Notes: generated from the letters alone by a model not told the origin. Shown: positions 1 to 8,607, counted from the stretch's first letter. The stretch: 35,055 bases of DNA from Tenericutes bacterium ADurb.BinA124 (GCA_002068415.1 MVZM01000019.1:1-35055); one strand, 5' to 3'. Program-made: numbers and translations.

Positions 1-668
1 TATATACCCCTCTCTTTTAGGAGATTCCGGATTAAGGTATAAACTATCTTTCTCAATAAAATCAAGCCAATAAATGTCTTGGTTGGGCGATGTTTCATAA
101 TTATAATGATAGATTATATTAGGTGAACGATACTTAATATTGGCAATAGTCTTTTCCGAAAAACCTTGTGTAGACCTTGCAAAGGCATCGGGCATCATGA
201 TAATCATAGTATTCTTTCCTGCAATACCACTAAGATTTATTTTTTCGGCTGTTAAAAAAACGACTGCGTCTTGGCATGAAATCGATTTTACAGCTATCGG
301 CAACTCCCTATATATCTTTGAATATATCGTCTGTGGAATGTAAATTTTTTTTAAATTATCGCTCTTAATTCCATATTTTTTAGATCCGAGCACACCAATC
401 ATAGTTGCTGGAAATCCTTCAATATCCTCAGGAATCACCAATATTTCTTGTTTCTTCCCAAGTTCTGTTAAACCATATACTCTAGCCCATTTATCATAAT
501 ATTCCCTACAATCTACATTAAATAACTGTACTTTGAAAAAATCGGTTTGAATTGAAGTAGAGTTTTTGCGATTTTCAGGGTCATATTCTTCAGGCTTGCT
601 CCCACATCCACTCAAACCAAAGACTCCCAACACAACCAGAATGCTTATGATTATCGATTTTTTCATAG
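1..668 (-). CDS. Lipoprotein, BspA-like fragment (3' end beyond window)
   Basis: The reading frame is open from an ATG at 668 to the left edge of the window (222 codons), so the C-terminus is missing. An AAGGAGG ribosome site lies just upstream. Residues 1-21 form a lipoprotein signal peptide: a KK start, a hydrophobic run, and the lipobox LSGC with Cys21 as the lipidated residue. The mature part has stretches such as ILVIPEDIEGFPATMIG and KKIYIPQTI, which resemble the 'IPxxI.G.PV..I' beta-strand pattern of BspA-type (LRR_5) surface proteins, but no complete repeat array is visible. It is probably anchored outside the cytoplasmic membrane. No function can be assigned. It is separated from bmrD by a terminator, so it is transcribed independently. 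Confidence 0.75.
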
Positions 669-800
669 TTTCAAACCTCCTTGATGACGGTAAATAATGC
701 CCAACTAAAACCATTCTAGTGTTTTCATTATTTTACTATTATTATGGTAATAATTAAAAACATTTCAAATTGTTGTTTTCCTTAAAATCTTGTCAATTTT

Positions 801-829
801 ATTTTATTATGAACTACATTATTTGTCAA
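801..829 (-). promoter_or_regulatory. Candidate promoter for the edge lipoprotein
   Basis: On the minus strand a TTGACA box (824-829) and a TAAAAT box (801-806) are separated by exactly 17 bases. This would give a leader of about 130 bases before the lipoprotein start at 668. The 669-889 stretch contains no gene that I can see and is very AT-rich, so a chance match is possible. Confidence 0.4.
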
Positions 830-889
830 TTTAATTGAAATTGTTTGCTTTCTCCTTATTTATTGCCTTTCTTTTTAGTTTTTGTGGTC

Positions 890-924
890 ATTAAAAAGTT
901 CACAAACAAAATGTTTGCGAACTT
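890..924 (-). terminator. Rho-independent terminator after bmrD
   Basis: Read on the minus strand, AAGTTCGCAAAC pairs with GTTTGTGAACTT (11 of 12 pairs, 5-base loop) and is followed by a T run. It begins a few bases past the bmrD stop codon. Confidence 0.8.
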
Positions 925-927
925 ATG

Positions 928-2952
928 TTAAAACTCAGAATTAGCCACTTGCGCTCGGTAAATATTGGCATAAACACCATTGGCTTGCATTAAGGTATGA
1001 TGTGTTCCTTCTTCCACTTTTAAACCGTGGTCTAAAACAATAATACGGTCCGCATTGTAAATCGTACTTAAACGATGCGCAATGATGATTACGGTTCGGT
1101 TCTTACAAACCACTTTTAAAGCTTTTTTAATCATTTCCTCAGTTTCCGTATCAATGTGGGAAGTCGCTTCATCCATAACCAAGATGGAAGGATTATGGAC
1201 AATAACCCGAGCCAAACTGATGATTTGTTTTTCACCGCTGCTCATGTTAACACCCGCACGGCTAATCGGTGTATTAATGCCTTTTTCAAATTTGTTAATG
1301 AGTTTTTCGCCACCCATGGATTTTAAAATCGCAATAATTTGTTCATCGCTCACATTTTCTTTTCCAAAACGGATATTGGAGGCAATTGTCCCCTTAAACA
1401 AAATCGGTTCTTGTAAAACGATGCCTAAATGATAACGATAAGTCCGTTTCGGAAGACTGGCGATATCAATGCCGTCAACATAAATCTTTCCGGATTTCTC
1501 ATCAGTCAAATCATAAAAACGCAGCAATAAGTTCATTAGTGAGCTTTTACCGCTTCCGGTATGTCCCACCAAGCCAACTCTTTCCCCGTGTTTGATTTCC
1601 AAACTGACACCTTTTAAAACATATTCGTTTTCCACATAGGCAAACCAAATGTTATCAAATTTAATATTGCCGTTATAACGATCAATCGGACCGATAGTGT
1701 TATCTTCCAATTCCCCTTCAATCAATTTGCAAATTCGTTCAATGCGGACCATGGAATGTTGATATTCACCGACTTGTGTAAAGATGATATTCACCGGTTC
1801 AATAATCTTCAACAAATATTCATTATAAGCATAAACCAAGCCGGCGGTTATCACTACTCCGGAGATGTTCAGTTTTTGCCAACCAAAGTAAGCTACGATG
1901 AAAGTTGTAACTAAGCCCCGCATAATGTTGATTAAGTTCCATCCCGCTGTTAAATGCAGCTTGACTTCTTGCATCTGTTCATTGGTAAAATCTTTATTAA
2001 TCTGATTGAATTCTTTGATGGTCGGTTTTTTAAAGTTAAAGATTTGAAGAATATTAATGCCATTAATAATCTCATTAATCTTGGCCGTCATTAAGCTGCG
2101 TAATTCATTGACCTTTTCCGCAATCCTCCTTAAATGCTTTAAGAAATAACGAACCCACAAATAAATAAAGGGATAAGCAATAAAGGTCAATAAGGCTAAT
2201 TTCACATCCAAGATGAACATACCGACATAAGCAAAGAGGAAACTAAGCACCGCATAAGCCATGACATTAACGCTTAAGCGGTATAAGCCAATCATCCCGT
2301 CAACATCATGAGTAATACGGGCCGCCATCTTACCCGCCGGTTCCGCTTCAAAATATTTAATTGGTAAGCGCTCGATACTGCGCATGGCATCCGTCCGGGC
2401 ATCACGAGCAATCAAACTGACAACACGGTTTGTGGAAAGGCGTTGGGCGTAGGTGCCAAAGATAACGATGATGCTCTTAATAAATAAGAACACAATCCAA
2501 AAGATGAGTTTATCGACCATCGGTTGATAAAACAAAAAGACGGCCATACGATCAAGTTTCGTAGCATCATAACGAAAAACTAAACCATTAGCTTGTTGGA
2601 CAACAATTTGCTTGTTTTCAAAAGTGCGGTTGCCACTTTCCACACGATCGTAAACAAGGTAAAAACTTGTTTTATTAATAACGATACTGGCCGCTCCTAA
2701 ACTAACATCATCGCTATCAAGGAAACGTTCCTGTTTAAAGAAACGATGATTATAAGTAACAGTTTTTTCGTCCTCCCTTGCAACTTCCACCCAAGGATAT
2801 TCAATTCCTAAAATATAATCATCCAAGATCGTTTTCACAATCAGCGGCGTCAAAAACCCTAATAACTGAACAATAATAATCAGAATAACGGAAAAAACCA
2901 GTAGGTGATAACGCCCTTTCATATACTTGAAAACCCGTTTAAAGTTCTTCAT
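928..2952 (-). CDS. bmrD: ABC exporter subunit, BmrD/YheH type (674 aa)
   Basis: This is the catalytically competent half of a heterodimeric type IV ABC exporter in the cytoplasmic membrane, probably a drug or peptide efflux pump. The N-terminus has the six-helix ABC_membrane domain. Between the first two helices (about residues 40-140) is a soluble insertion, as in B. subtilis BmrD/YheH, whose length (673 aa) matches. The nucleotide-binding domain has Walker A GHTGSGKSS (near 460), Q-loop LQEPILF, a degenerate signature MSSGEKQ, Walker B ILVMDEATSHID with the catalytic Glu, and the H-loop AHRLST. The ATG at 2952 is chosen because AAAGGTGAT sits just upstream. A longer frame to 3003 would lie deep inside bmrC. 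The start overlaps bmrC by 14 bases, implying translational coupling. The degenerate signature is expected for this subunit. Confidence 0.88.
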   Translation of the reverse strand: MKNFKRVFKYMKGRYHLLVFSVILIIIVQLLGFLTPLIVKTILDDYILGIEYPWVEVAREDEKTVTYNHRFFKQERFLDSDDVSLGAASIVINKTSFYLVYDRVESGNRTFENKQIVVQQANGLVFRYDATKLDRMAVFLFYQPMVDKLIFWIVFLFIKSIIVIFGTYAQRLSTNRVVSLIARDARTDAMRSIERLPIKYFEAEPAGKMAARITHDVDGMIGLYRLSVNVMAYAVLSFLFAYVGMFILDVKLALLTFIAYPFIYLWVRYFLKHLRRIAEKVNELRSLMTAKINEIINGINILQIFNFKKPTIKEFNQINKDFTNEQMQEVKLHLTAGWNLINIMRGLVTTFIVAYFGWQKLNISGVVITAGLVYAYNEYLLKIIEPVNIIFTQVGEYQHSMVRIERICKLIEGELEDNTIGPIDRYNGNIKFDNIWFAYVENEYVLKGVSLEIKHGERVGLVGHTGSGKSSLMNLLLRFYDLTDEKSGKIYVDGIDIASLPKRTYRYHLGIVLQEPILFKGTIASNIRFGKENVSDEQIIAILKSMGGEKLINKFEKGINTPISRAGVNMSSGEKQIISLARVIVHNPSILVMDEATSHIDTETEEMIKKALKVVCKNRTVIIIAHRLSTIYNADRIIVLDHGLKVEEGTHHTLMQANGVYANIYRAQVANSEF

Positions 2953-4684
2953 AGCGATCACCTTTGATTTGGTTAAGATATTGCATCTTATACCAATTAT
3001 CATATTTTAATAATTCTAAATGTGTGCCGATGGCACTTATTTTCCCGTTTTGTAAGACAATGATTTTATCGGCCTCCGCAACAGCTGAAAAACGATGGGC
3101 GATGATGATATTCGTTTTTCCGCTGCGAGCCTGTTTTAAATTGCGAATAATATTGCTTTCAGTTAAGGCATCAACAGCACTGAGAGAATCATCAAGAATT
3201 AGGATTTCCGGGTTTTTCACAAGCGCTCTGGCAATCGACAACCTTTGCCTTTGACCACCGGAAAGTGATCCCCCCAATTCCGCAACCATCGTCTCCATCC
3301 CTAAAGGCAATTCTTTTAAGTCCTTCTTGAAGTCGGCCAAAGAAACGGCACTGGCTACTTCTGCCGGACTGGCTTTCGGATTGCCGATTAAAATATTATC
3401 ATCGACGGAGCGCCGGAAAAGGACATGGTTTTGGGGAACATAACCCACAAGGTTGCGGGCATCTTCCATCTTTAGTCGATTAATATTAACACCGTCAAAA
3501 AGAATTTGCCCACCGGTGATATTAAACTCCCGAAGCAATTGGCGGATGAGAGTTGATTTCCCCGCTCCGGTCGGACCGACTATCCCGATTGTTTCCCCGC
3601 TGTTAATCGTAAAAGAGATATTCTCAATGACATGGAAATTATCAAAGGGATATTTAAAACTGACATTCTTAAATTCTATCGTTTTAAAGGAGAGAATCGG
3701 TTGCGCTTCTACTTCATCCTTAACTTCCGGTTGCAAATCCATAATTTCATAAAAACGTTCATCGGAAATAATAATATTATTGCTTGTGTTTAAAACATTG
3801 CTTAATGCGACTAAGGGTCCATAGAGCATGCCGACATAAACCAAGAACGTTACTAATTCCCCGGTCGAAATTTGTGATTTAATCACCATATAACTACCAT
3901 AAGCAATCGCTACAAAATAGGAAACGGCATAGACCATTTCAAATAAGGGCCCATAAATCGATTCAAACTTCAAAATCTTCCACCATGAATTAATATCTTC
4001 ATCAATCGCCTTTTTTGTTTTCTCAAAATCGGCATCTTCTTGTCCGTAGGCTCGGATAGCTTTAACACCTTCAATCGATTCTAGAACTTTCTCTTGCATA
4101 TCAGCATAAATTTCATGATGAATTTTATAATAAGCGCGTTTTTTCTGGCGTTTTTTGTTTAACCAAAAAATAGCCACAGGCATTAAAATAACACTCGCGA
4201 CCGTTAACAAGGGATGAATAACCAGCATCATAACAATGGCGGTTATCACCATCCCGCTGTTGAAAACCACGATTTGGAGAAACGAGGTTGCTAAAACGGT
4301 TAGGTTCTGTAAATCATTGGTAGCCCGAGCAATTAAATCACCTTTGGTGTATTTCTCATAAAGCGCGGCATCTAAAGCAAATAGATGATCAATATATTTT
4401 TCTCGCAGTTGGTAGGACAATTTATGCCCTAAACGATTGATGTGAAAGTGATAAACAATGGCAATAAAGTATCTGACAATCGGAATTAAAGCTAATGACA
4501 AAACCAAAAAAAGTAAGCGGTTAATACTTAATGTTCCCGAAGCAATATCATCAATGGCCATCCCTAGAACCTTGGAAGGAAGGGCGGGGGTGATGGAAAG
4601 AGCTAGCAATAAAATCGCTAGCAAAAGATATTTTTTATATTCAATTTTAAAGAACCATTTTAAATGCCGATAAGCATCTTTCAT
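2939..4684 (-). CDS. bmrC: ABC exporter subunit, BmrC/YheI type (581 aa)
   Basis: Partner of the downstream BmrD-like subunit, forming a heterodimeric ABC exporter. It has six membrane helices followed by a nucleotide-binding domain with Walker A GPTGAGKST (near 370), Q-loop YVPQNHVLF, an intact signature SLSGGQRQ, and Walker B ILILDDSLSAVD. Asp replaces the catalytic Glu here. Combined with BmrD this gives one consensus ATP site (BmrD Walker A and Glu with the BmrC LSGGQ) and one degenerate site, the known asymmetry of BmrCD, LmrCD and TM287/288. The length matches B. subtilis YheI (585 aa). The start is set at ATG 4684, five bases after GAGGTGG; the GTG at 4693 lies within that ribosome site. 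It begins 23 bases after the preceding lipoprotein gene, so the two are probably in one operon. Confidence 0.88.
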   Translation of the reverse strand: MKDAYRHLKWFFKIEYKKYLLLAILLLALSITPALPSKVLGMAIDDIASGTLSINRLLFLVLSLALIPIVRYFIAIVYHFHINRLGHKLSYQLREKYIDHLFALDAALYEKYTKGDLIARATNDLQNLTVLATSFLQIVVFNSGMVITAIVMMLVIHPLLTVASVILMPVAIFWLNKKRQKKRAYYKIHHEIYADMQEKVLESIEGVKAIRAYGQEDADFEKTKKAIDEDINSWWKILKFESIYGPLFEMVYAVSYFVAIAYGSYMVIKSQISTGELVTFLVYVGMLYGPLVALSNVLNTSNNIIISDERFYEIMDLQPEVKDEVEAQPILSFKTIEFKNVSFKYPFDNFHVIENISFTINSGETIGIVGPTGAGKSTLIRQLLREFNITGGQILFDGVNINRLKMEDARNLVGYVPQNHVLFRRSVDDNILIGNPKASPAEVASAVSLADFKKDLKELPLGMETMVAELGGSLSGGQRQRLSIARALVKNPEILILDDSLSAVDALTESNIIRNLKQARSGKTNIIIAHRFSAVAEADKIIVLQNGKISAIGTHLELLKYDNWYKMQYLNQIKGDRYEEL

Positions 4685-4707
4685 GAAACCCACCTCAAAC
4701 CGGATTA

Positions 4708-6117
4708 TTACTCTCTAGCTTTGACCGTATATTTTACATAAATGTTTTCAGCTTCGGCTAACAAGGTTTTTAAATGCTCAACATTGGCTTCCGGAGTATA
4801 AATCGTTAATAAATTAGTGCACCAACTAAAAGCGTGTTTACCGATGAAAACGACACTTTCCGGAATATAGAGTGTTTTTAAACTGCTATTCCCCCAAAAA
4901 CCCCAACCGCCAATACTTTCCACGGTGTTTAAAAGCGCAATCGTTTTTAAACCCGTACAGCCGGAAAAAGCGGCAACACCAATGGTGGGAGCGCCAATTG
5001 TAATCGCGGCTAAACGCGAACAAGCGTTAAACGCTTCTTCACCGATACTTTCTAAAGTATTAGGAAGAATTACGGTAGTAAGTTCCACACAACCGGAAAA
5101 AGCTTGTGCGCCAATCTCAATGATTCCTTCACTAATGGTGACTTTGCTAAGGGTATCATTGTTTAAAAAAGCTTTTTCATAAATCCCAACAACGGGAAAG
5201 TTATTATAAGTGGTAGGAATCACTATTTCGTTGTTAGTACCCGTATAACCGTGCACATAATAAACTTCATCATCAAGGACATAAACCAAACCAAAGGCTT
5301 CTTCTTCATACAAAGCGCGGACAGTTAGGTTTCTCGTAACTTGAGTAAATTCTTGATCCCAAGCAATAAAGTTATATCCGGTTCTTGTTGGTTCCGTAGG
5401 CGCGGTTCCGTTTTGACCATAGGCAACGGTTTCTTGTTTTAAGATAGTGTTATCAAAGTCAAGGTAAATAACTTCAAAACTTAAGATTTCATATTGGGCA
5501 ACAACCTTTAAGTTGCTAACAACATTAGAAAAGGAACTACTCCAGCCAACAAAACGATATCCGAGAACATTTTTAGGAGTAGGCGCAATGGCATCGTTCC
5601 CATAATCAATCGTTTGTTCTTCTATTAGGGTTCCATCTTCATATTCAAAGCGCACCACAAAGTTTAAGATTTCATATTGGGCAAGGACTCTTAAATTGCT
5701 AAGAACATCAGTAAAGGAACTACTCCAGCCAACAAATTGATATCCAGGAATGTTTTTAGGAGTGGGTGCAATGGCATCTTCCCCATAATCAATCGTTTGT
5801 TCTTCTATTAGGGTTCCATCTTCATATTCAAAGCGCACTGAAAATGTAATTTTTTTCCATTTTGCTTGTAAATTTAAATCTTTGTTAACTTGAATTTCAC
5901 CTTCATATTTTGTTTCGTTGGCATCAAACCACCCTAAAAAACGATAGCCTTCCTTAGAAGGAAGCTCAAGGTTAATGGTCGTTTGGTTGGGGACTTCCAG
6001 GCTTGCAATGGGTGAACCCCCAGCCACATCAAAAACAACTGTCCACTTTTTTTCCTGACAGCCAGATAATAAAAGCAAACAAAAAAGATAAAAAAAGCTT
6101 TTAATAATTTTGTTCAT
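4708..6117 (-). CDS. Lipoprotein with InlB-type repeats and BspA-like LRRs (469 aa)
   Basis: A surface-anchored lipoprotein. Residues 1-20 are a signal peptide ending in the lipobox LLSGC (Cys20). Residues about 28-90 form a first Listeria-Bacteroides (Flg_new/InlB B) repeat with the typical 'GYRFLGWFD...AKW' ending. Two near-identical 61-residue copies follow (each carrying FEYEDGTLIEEQTIDYG and GWSSSF), then a fourth more divergent copy ending near residue 270. The C-terminal part (about 275-450) is a BspA-like LRR_5 array (AFSGC, IGEEAF, LKTIALLNTVESIGG). Such proteins usually bind surfaces, other proteins or sugars. The gene has its own promoter and precedes bmrC by 23 bases, so it is probably co-transcribed with the exporter, which is an unusual pairing. 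The ligand is unknown. Confidence 0.8.
   Translation of the reverse strand: MNKIIKSFFYLFCLLLLSGCQEKKWTVVFDVAGGSPIASLEVPNQTTINLELPSKEGYRFLGWFDANETKYEGEIQVNKDLNLQAKWKKITFSVRFEYEDGTLIEEQTIDYGEDAIAPTPKNIPGYQFVGWSSSFTDVLSNLRVLAQYEILNFVVRFEYEDGTLIEEQTIDYGNDAIAPTPKNVLGYRFVGWSSSFSNVVSNLKVVAQYEILSFEVIYLDFDNTILKQETVAYGQNGTAPTEPTRTGYNFIAWDQEFTQVTRNLTVRALYEEEAFGLVYVLDDEVYYVHGYTGTNNEIVIPTTYNNFPVVGIYEKAFLNNDTLSKVTISEGIIEIGAQAFSGCVELTTVILPNTLESIGEEAFNACSRLAAITIGAPTIGVAAFSGCTGLKTIALLNTVESIGGWGFWGNSSLKTLYIPESVVFIGKHAFSWCTNLLTIYTPEANVEHLKTLLAEAENIYVKYTVKARE
5481..5846 (-). repeat. Two tandem 183-bp coding repeats
   Basis: Units 5481-5663 and 5664-5846 are highly similar and exactly 183 bp (61 codons) apart. 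They encode two adjacent InlB-type repeats of the lipoprotein. The near identity at DNA level, including silent positions, points to a recent duplication or gene conversion and makes copy-number change by recombination possible. Confidence 0.85.
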
Positions 6118-6148
6118 GTCATTTTCCTACTCTTTAAAAACATGTTTA

Positions 6149-6177
6149 ATTATACTCTTTTTCAAGGGGTTTTTCAA
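6149..6177 (-). promoter_or_regulatory. Promoter of the lipoprotein-bmrCD operon
   Basis: Minus-strand TTGAAA (6172-6177), a 17-base spacer and TATAAT (6149-6154). The predicted start is about 25 bases upstream of the lipoprotein ATG at 6117. Confidence 0.75.
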
Positions 6178-6192
6178 GTAATCTTCGATTCT

Positions 6193-6220
6193 AAAACAAC
6201 AGCATTTTTTGCTGTTTTAA
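6193..6220. terminator. Hairpin between SRP RNA and the lipoprotein gene
   Basis: AACAGCA (6198-6204) and TGCTGTT (6210-6216) form a 7-bp stem with a T5 loop. On the minus strand the 3' arm is followed by GTTTT. It could be a back-up terminator for the SRP RNA transcript, whose own basal stem is already followed by TTTTTT at about 6248-6253. Confidence 0.5.
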
Positions 6221-6253
6221 GTTTCTTCTATCATCACAAAATTAGCAAAAAAT

Positions 6254-6360
6254 CCCACCTTAAGTACCCATACCCACATACTAAGACATGCTTAAGGCTG
6301 CTTCAGTCACGACCTGACCTGGTTCACCGCTCAATATTGGATATAGGTACCTAAGATGGG
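6254..6360 (-). ncRNA. ffs: Signal recognition particle RNA, short (4.5S-like) form
   Basis: RNA component of the signal recognition particle; it binds Ffh and FtsY for co-translational membrane targeting. The minus strand contains the diagnostic domain IV sequence CCAGGTCAGGTC followed by TGAAGCAGCC, the conserved Ffh-binding symmetric and asymmetric loops. The ends CCCATCTTAGGTACC and GGTACTTAAGGTGGG pair over 15 bp including G-U pairs, which fixes the limits at about 107 nt. This is the short form without an Alu domain. Aligned to the E. coli core, the usual GGAA tetraloop reads TGAC closed by a G-U pair. A TATAAT box at 6369-6374 puts the transcript start at about 6362. A T6 run after the basal stem gives termination. 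tadA is directly upstream, a common arrangement in Bacillota. Confidence 0.93.
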
Positions 6361-6390
6361 ATTAGTTTATTATAACATTTTTTATAAAAA

Positions 6391-6438
6391 ATAACCATGT
6401 TATTCAATAACTATGTTATTGGATAACTATGTTGTTGA
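6391..6438. repeat. Three tandem 16-bp repeats at the tadA 3' end
   Basis: The units ATAACCATGTTATTCA (6391-6406), ATAACTATGTTATTGG (6407-6422) and ATAACTATGTTGTTGA (6423-6438) are adjacent and differ at 1-4 positions. The last unit contains the tadA stop codon, so the repeat grew out of the gene end and now fills the gap to the SRP RNA promoter. Confidence 0.8.
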
Positions 6439-6885
6439 ACGCAATTGTTTAAAAAAATCTTTCATCATTTGGGAAATCTCATCTTGGAAAAGACCCGAAG
6501 ATACTTCAATCCGGTGGTTGAACCTTGTTTCTTGGGATAGATCCATTAGGCTTCCTAAAACCCCGAATTTTGGTTCCTTGGCTCCATAAACAACCCGTTT
6601 AAGACGGGACTGAAAAATTGCTCCAGTGCACATTAAACATGGCTCCAGCGTCACATACATCGTGACATCTTCCAAAACCCAATTATGAAGTTTTTTCGAT
6701 GCTTTCGCAATCGCCAACATCTCCGCATGAGCTAAACTGCTTTGTTTATGCTCACGTTTATTATAAGCCGAGGCAATGATTTTGTTATCTTTGACCAACA
6801 CACAGCCGACAGGCACTTCTAATAACTCATAGGCTTTTTGCGCTTGCTTAATTGCTTGGCGCATGAAAAATTCATCGTTTCGCAT
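6427..6885 (-). CDS. tadA: tRNA adenosine(34) deaminase TadA (152 aa)
   Basis: Deaminates A34 to inosine in the wobble position of tRNA-Arg(ACG), in the cytoplasm. It has the cytidine-deaminase fold with the zinc and catalytic motif HAE (His53, Glu55) and PCLMC (Cys83, Cys86). Length is normal for the bacterial family. The ATG at 6885 overlaps the end of tdk by 14 bases. No good ribosome site is visible, so translation probably depends on coupling to tdk; an internal ATG at 6864 is an alternative. The stop lies inside a 16-bp tandem repeat. Neighbours tdk and ffs are also housekeeping genes. Confidence 0.93.
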   Translation of the reverse strand: MRNDEFFMRQAIKQAQKAYELLEVPVGCVLVKDNKIIASAYNKREHKQSSLAHAEMLAIAKASKKLHNWVLEDVTMYVTLEPCLMCTGAIFQSRLKRVVYGAKEPKFGVLGSLMDLSQETRFNHRIEVSSGLFQDEISQMMKDFFKQLRSTT

Positions 6886-7468
6886 GCGGTTTATCTAACA
6901 CCACATGGCAATGGCGACAACGGGCTTCATATTGTTCTTTGGCACCAACCAAGATAATCGGATCCGAATAGCGCGCCGGTTTCCCGTTAATGATGCGTTG
7001 AGTTCTGGTGGCAGGAGCCCCGCAAACCTGACAGATGGCATCGAGTTTAGTAACATATTCAGCCCGAGCCAATAAGTCCGGCATCACGCCAAACGGTTCC
7101 CCACGGAAGTTTTTATCCAAACCGGCGACAATGACTCTAACCCCGCAGTCGGCTAGGTCTTCGCAAATATCAATGATGGAACTGGACATAAACTGGACTT
7201 CATCAATCGCTACCGCATAAGGCAAACGACCGTTTAAATGTTGATATATTTCTTCGGGATTACTGATATCAATGGATTTCGTGCGGCCGTTATCATGTGA
7301 CACCACTTCATTACTGCTATAGCGATTATCAATTAAGGGTTTAAAAACAATCACTTCTTTACGAGCATATTCAATTCGTTTGACTCTCCGAATCAGTTCT
7401 TCGGTTTTTCCCGCATACATGCTTCCCGAAATAACTTCAATCCATCCATCCTTTACTTGTAAATCCAT
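6872..7468 (-). CDS. tdk: Thymidine kinase, type II (198 aa)
   Basis: Phosphorylates thymidine to dTMP in pyrimidine salvage. The P-loop SGSMYAGKT is at residues 14-22, the DEVQF motif with the catalytic acid is central, and the C-terminal zinc site is CQVCG ... CRHC (four cysteines). The start is set at ATG 7468, six bases after AGAGGTG. A GTG at 7477 is inside this ribosome site and nearly at the predicted transcript start (TATAAT at 7487-7492), so it is unlikely to be used. First gene of a tdk-tadA pair with a 14-base overlap. Confidence 0.94.
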   Translation of the reverse strand: MDLQVKDGWIEVISGSMYAGKTEELIRRVKRIEYARKEVIVFKPLIDNRYSSNEVVSHDNGRTKSIDISNPEEIYQHLNGRLPYAVAIDEVQFMSSSIIDICEDLADCGVRVIVAGLDKNFRGEPFGVMPDLLARAEYVTKLDAICQVCGAPATRTQRIINGKPARYSDPIILVGAKEQYEARCRHCHVVLDKPHAKR

Positions 7469-7600
7469 CTTTTTCACCTCTAAAATATTATACCTTATTA
7501 AAAGTAGTTTTTAAAGTTTTTTTGTGTTTTCATGATAATATTTTTGATAAATCATTATAAAAGTAAGCAAACAAACACGGGCAAATTAATGTTGTTTTTG

Positions 7601-7629
7601 TTGACTTCCACAAGCTTTTATAATATAAT
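7601..7629 (+). promoter_or_regulatory. rpmE promoter
   Basis: TTGACT (7601-7606), a 17-base spacer and TATAAT (7624-7629), close to the sigma-A consensus. It directs transcription of rpmE with a leader of about 45 bases. Confidence 0.85.
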
Positions 7630-7647
7630 ATACAAGGTAAACTTACT

Positions 7648-7665
7648 ATAGGTTTAAAAACCTAT
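7648..7665 (+). promoter_or_regulatory. Leader hairpin before rpmE
   Basis: ATAGGTTTAAAAACCTAT is a perfect inverted repeat in the 5' leader, ending five bases before the AAGGAG ribosome site. Ribosomal protein L31 leaders are known in several bacterial groups. This position fits control of L31 translation, but the hairpin is simple and I cannot match it to a known leader family. Confidence 0.45.
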
Positions 7666-7682
7666 GGCGGAAGGAGATAATG

Positions 7683-7901
7683 ATGAAAAAAGGAATTCAC
7701 CCCAAATACCAAAATGTAACCGTCGTTTGTACAACTTGTGGAAACACTTTTGAAACTGGTTCGGTTTTAAAAGAAATGCGTGTTGACACTTGTTCAAAGT
7801 GCCACCCCTTTTATACCGGCCAACAAAAGTTCGTTCAAGCGGCCGGTCGTGTTGAAAGATTCAATAAACGACTCAATCAAAAACAAAGCGCAAACAAATA
7901 A
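7683..7901 (+). CDS. rpmE: 50S ribosomal protein L31, zinc-binding type (72 aa)
   Basis: Structural protein of the large ribosomal subunit at the central protuberance and the bridge to 30S. Starts [10 protein letters not shown]. Four cysteines (16, 19, 37, 40) in CTTCG and [10 protein letters not shown] make it the zinc-containing C+ form. An in-frame ATG also occurs three bases earlier (7680); 7683 has the better spacing to AAGGAG. It is a single-gene unit with its own promoter, leader hairpin and terminator, divergent from tdk. Confidence 0.95.
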   Translation: MKKGIHPKYQNVTVVCTTCGNTFETGSVLKEMRVDTCSKCHPFYTGQQKFVQAAGRVERFNKRLNQKQSANK

Positions 7902-7916
7902 GTTTGCGTTTTTTTA
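7889..7916 (+). terminator. rpmE terminator
   Basis: CGCAAAC (7889-7895) pairs with GTTTGCG (7902-7908) around a six-base loop that holds the stop codon, followed by eight T's. Confidence 0.9.
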
Positions 7917-7963
7917 TTGCTCGCTTGATTTAATTGTAAAAATGTTAACAATCTTAGTATTTT

Positions 7964-7998
7964 AAAAAAGCTTTTTTGAAAAGAAATCAAAAAAGCTT
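7964..7998 (-). terminator. Terminator after lemA
   Basis: On the minus strand AAGCTTTTTTGA and TCAAAAAAGCTT form a perfect 12-bp stem with a seven-base loop and a following T run. It closes the seven-gene operon that ends with lemA. Confidence 0.85.
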
Positions 7999-8013
7999 AT
8001 TAACAATATTTGT

Positions 8014-8607
8014 TTAAAATTTAACTTTCGGAGCTTCCCGTTGAGCTTCATCTTTAACTTCAAAGAATTGAGCTGCTTGGAAACGGAAGATATTAGCAAT
8101 AATATTGCTTGGGAATAATTCAATCTTGTTATTGTAGCCCAAAACGGTGTCATTGTAAAACTGACGGTTGAAAGAAATTTTATCTTCCGTATCTTTTAAT
8201 TGAGCCATTAAATCCTGGAAGTTGGTATTAGCCTTTAATTCCGGATATTGTTCTTGCACCATTAATAAACGGCTCAGCGTGCCACCCAAGGATTGGTTAG
8301 CTTGCGCCATTCCTTCCACATTCCCAGCTTGAGCAGCTTGAGCATATAAACCTCTAGCCTTTGCAAATTCTTCAAAAATGCCTTTTTCCAAATTAGCATA
8401 GCCCTTGGCTGTTTCCACTAAATTAGGGATTAAATCAAAACGACGTTTTAGTTGGACATCAATTTGGCTCCAACCATTGCGAACACGATTGCGTAAAACA
8501 ACGAGTTTGTTGTAAATACTAATCACAAAGACAATTAATAAGACGACGACAAGGGCAATTACGATGCCGACAATCCCGCCGACACTAATTAAAAATAAAT
8601 TGTTCAT
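8014..8607 (-). CDS. lemA: LemA family membrane protein (197 aa)
   Basis: An N-terminal membrane helix (about 5-30) is followed by a mostly helical domain carrying the family signature: LRNRVRNGWSQIDVQLKRR and DLIPNLVETAKGYANLE. The exact role of LemA proteins is unknown; they are membrane-anchored and often paired with DUF2207 or protease genes. A GAGAGGATCGT ribosome site precedes ATG 8607. It starts 26 bases after the DUF2207 gene and is the last gene of the operon, followed by a terminator. Confidence 0.93.
   Translation of the reverse strand: MNNLFLISVGGIVGIVIALVVVLLIVFVISIYNKLVVLRNRVRNGWSQIDVQLKRRFDLIPNLVETAKGYANLEKGIFEEFAKARGLYAQAAQAGNVEGMAQANQSLGGTLSRLLMVQEQYPELKANTNFQDLMAQLKDTEDKISFNRQFYNDTVLGYNNKIELFPSNIIANIFRFQAAQFFEVKDEAQREAPKVKF

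Noticed and set aside
7477..7477. GTG start for thymidine kinase
   Set aside because: It lies inside the AGAGGTG ribosome site of the ATG at 7468 and only a few bases from the predicted transcript start.
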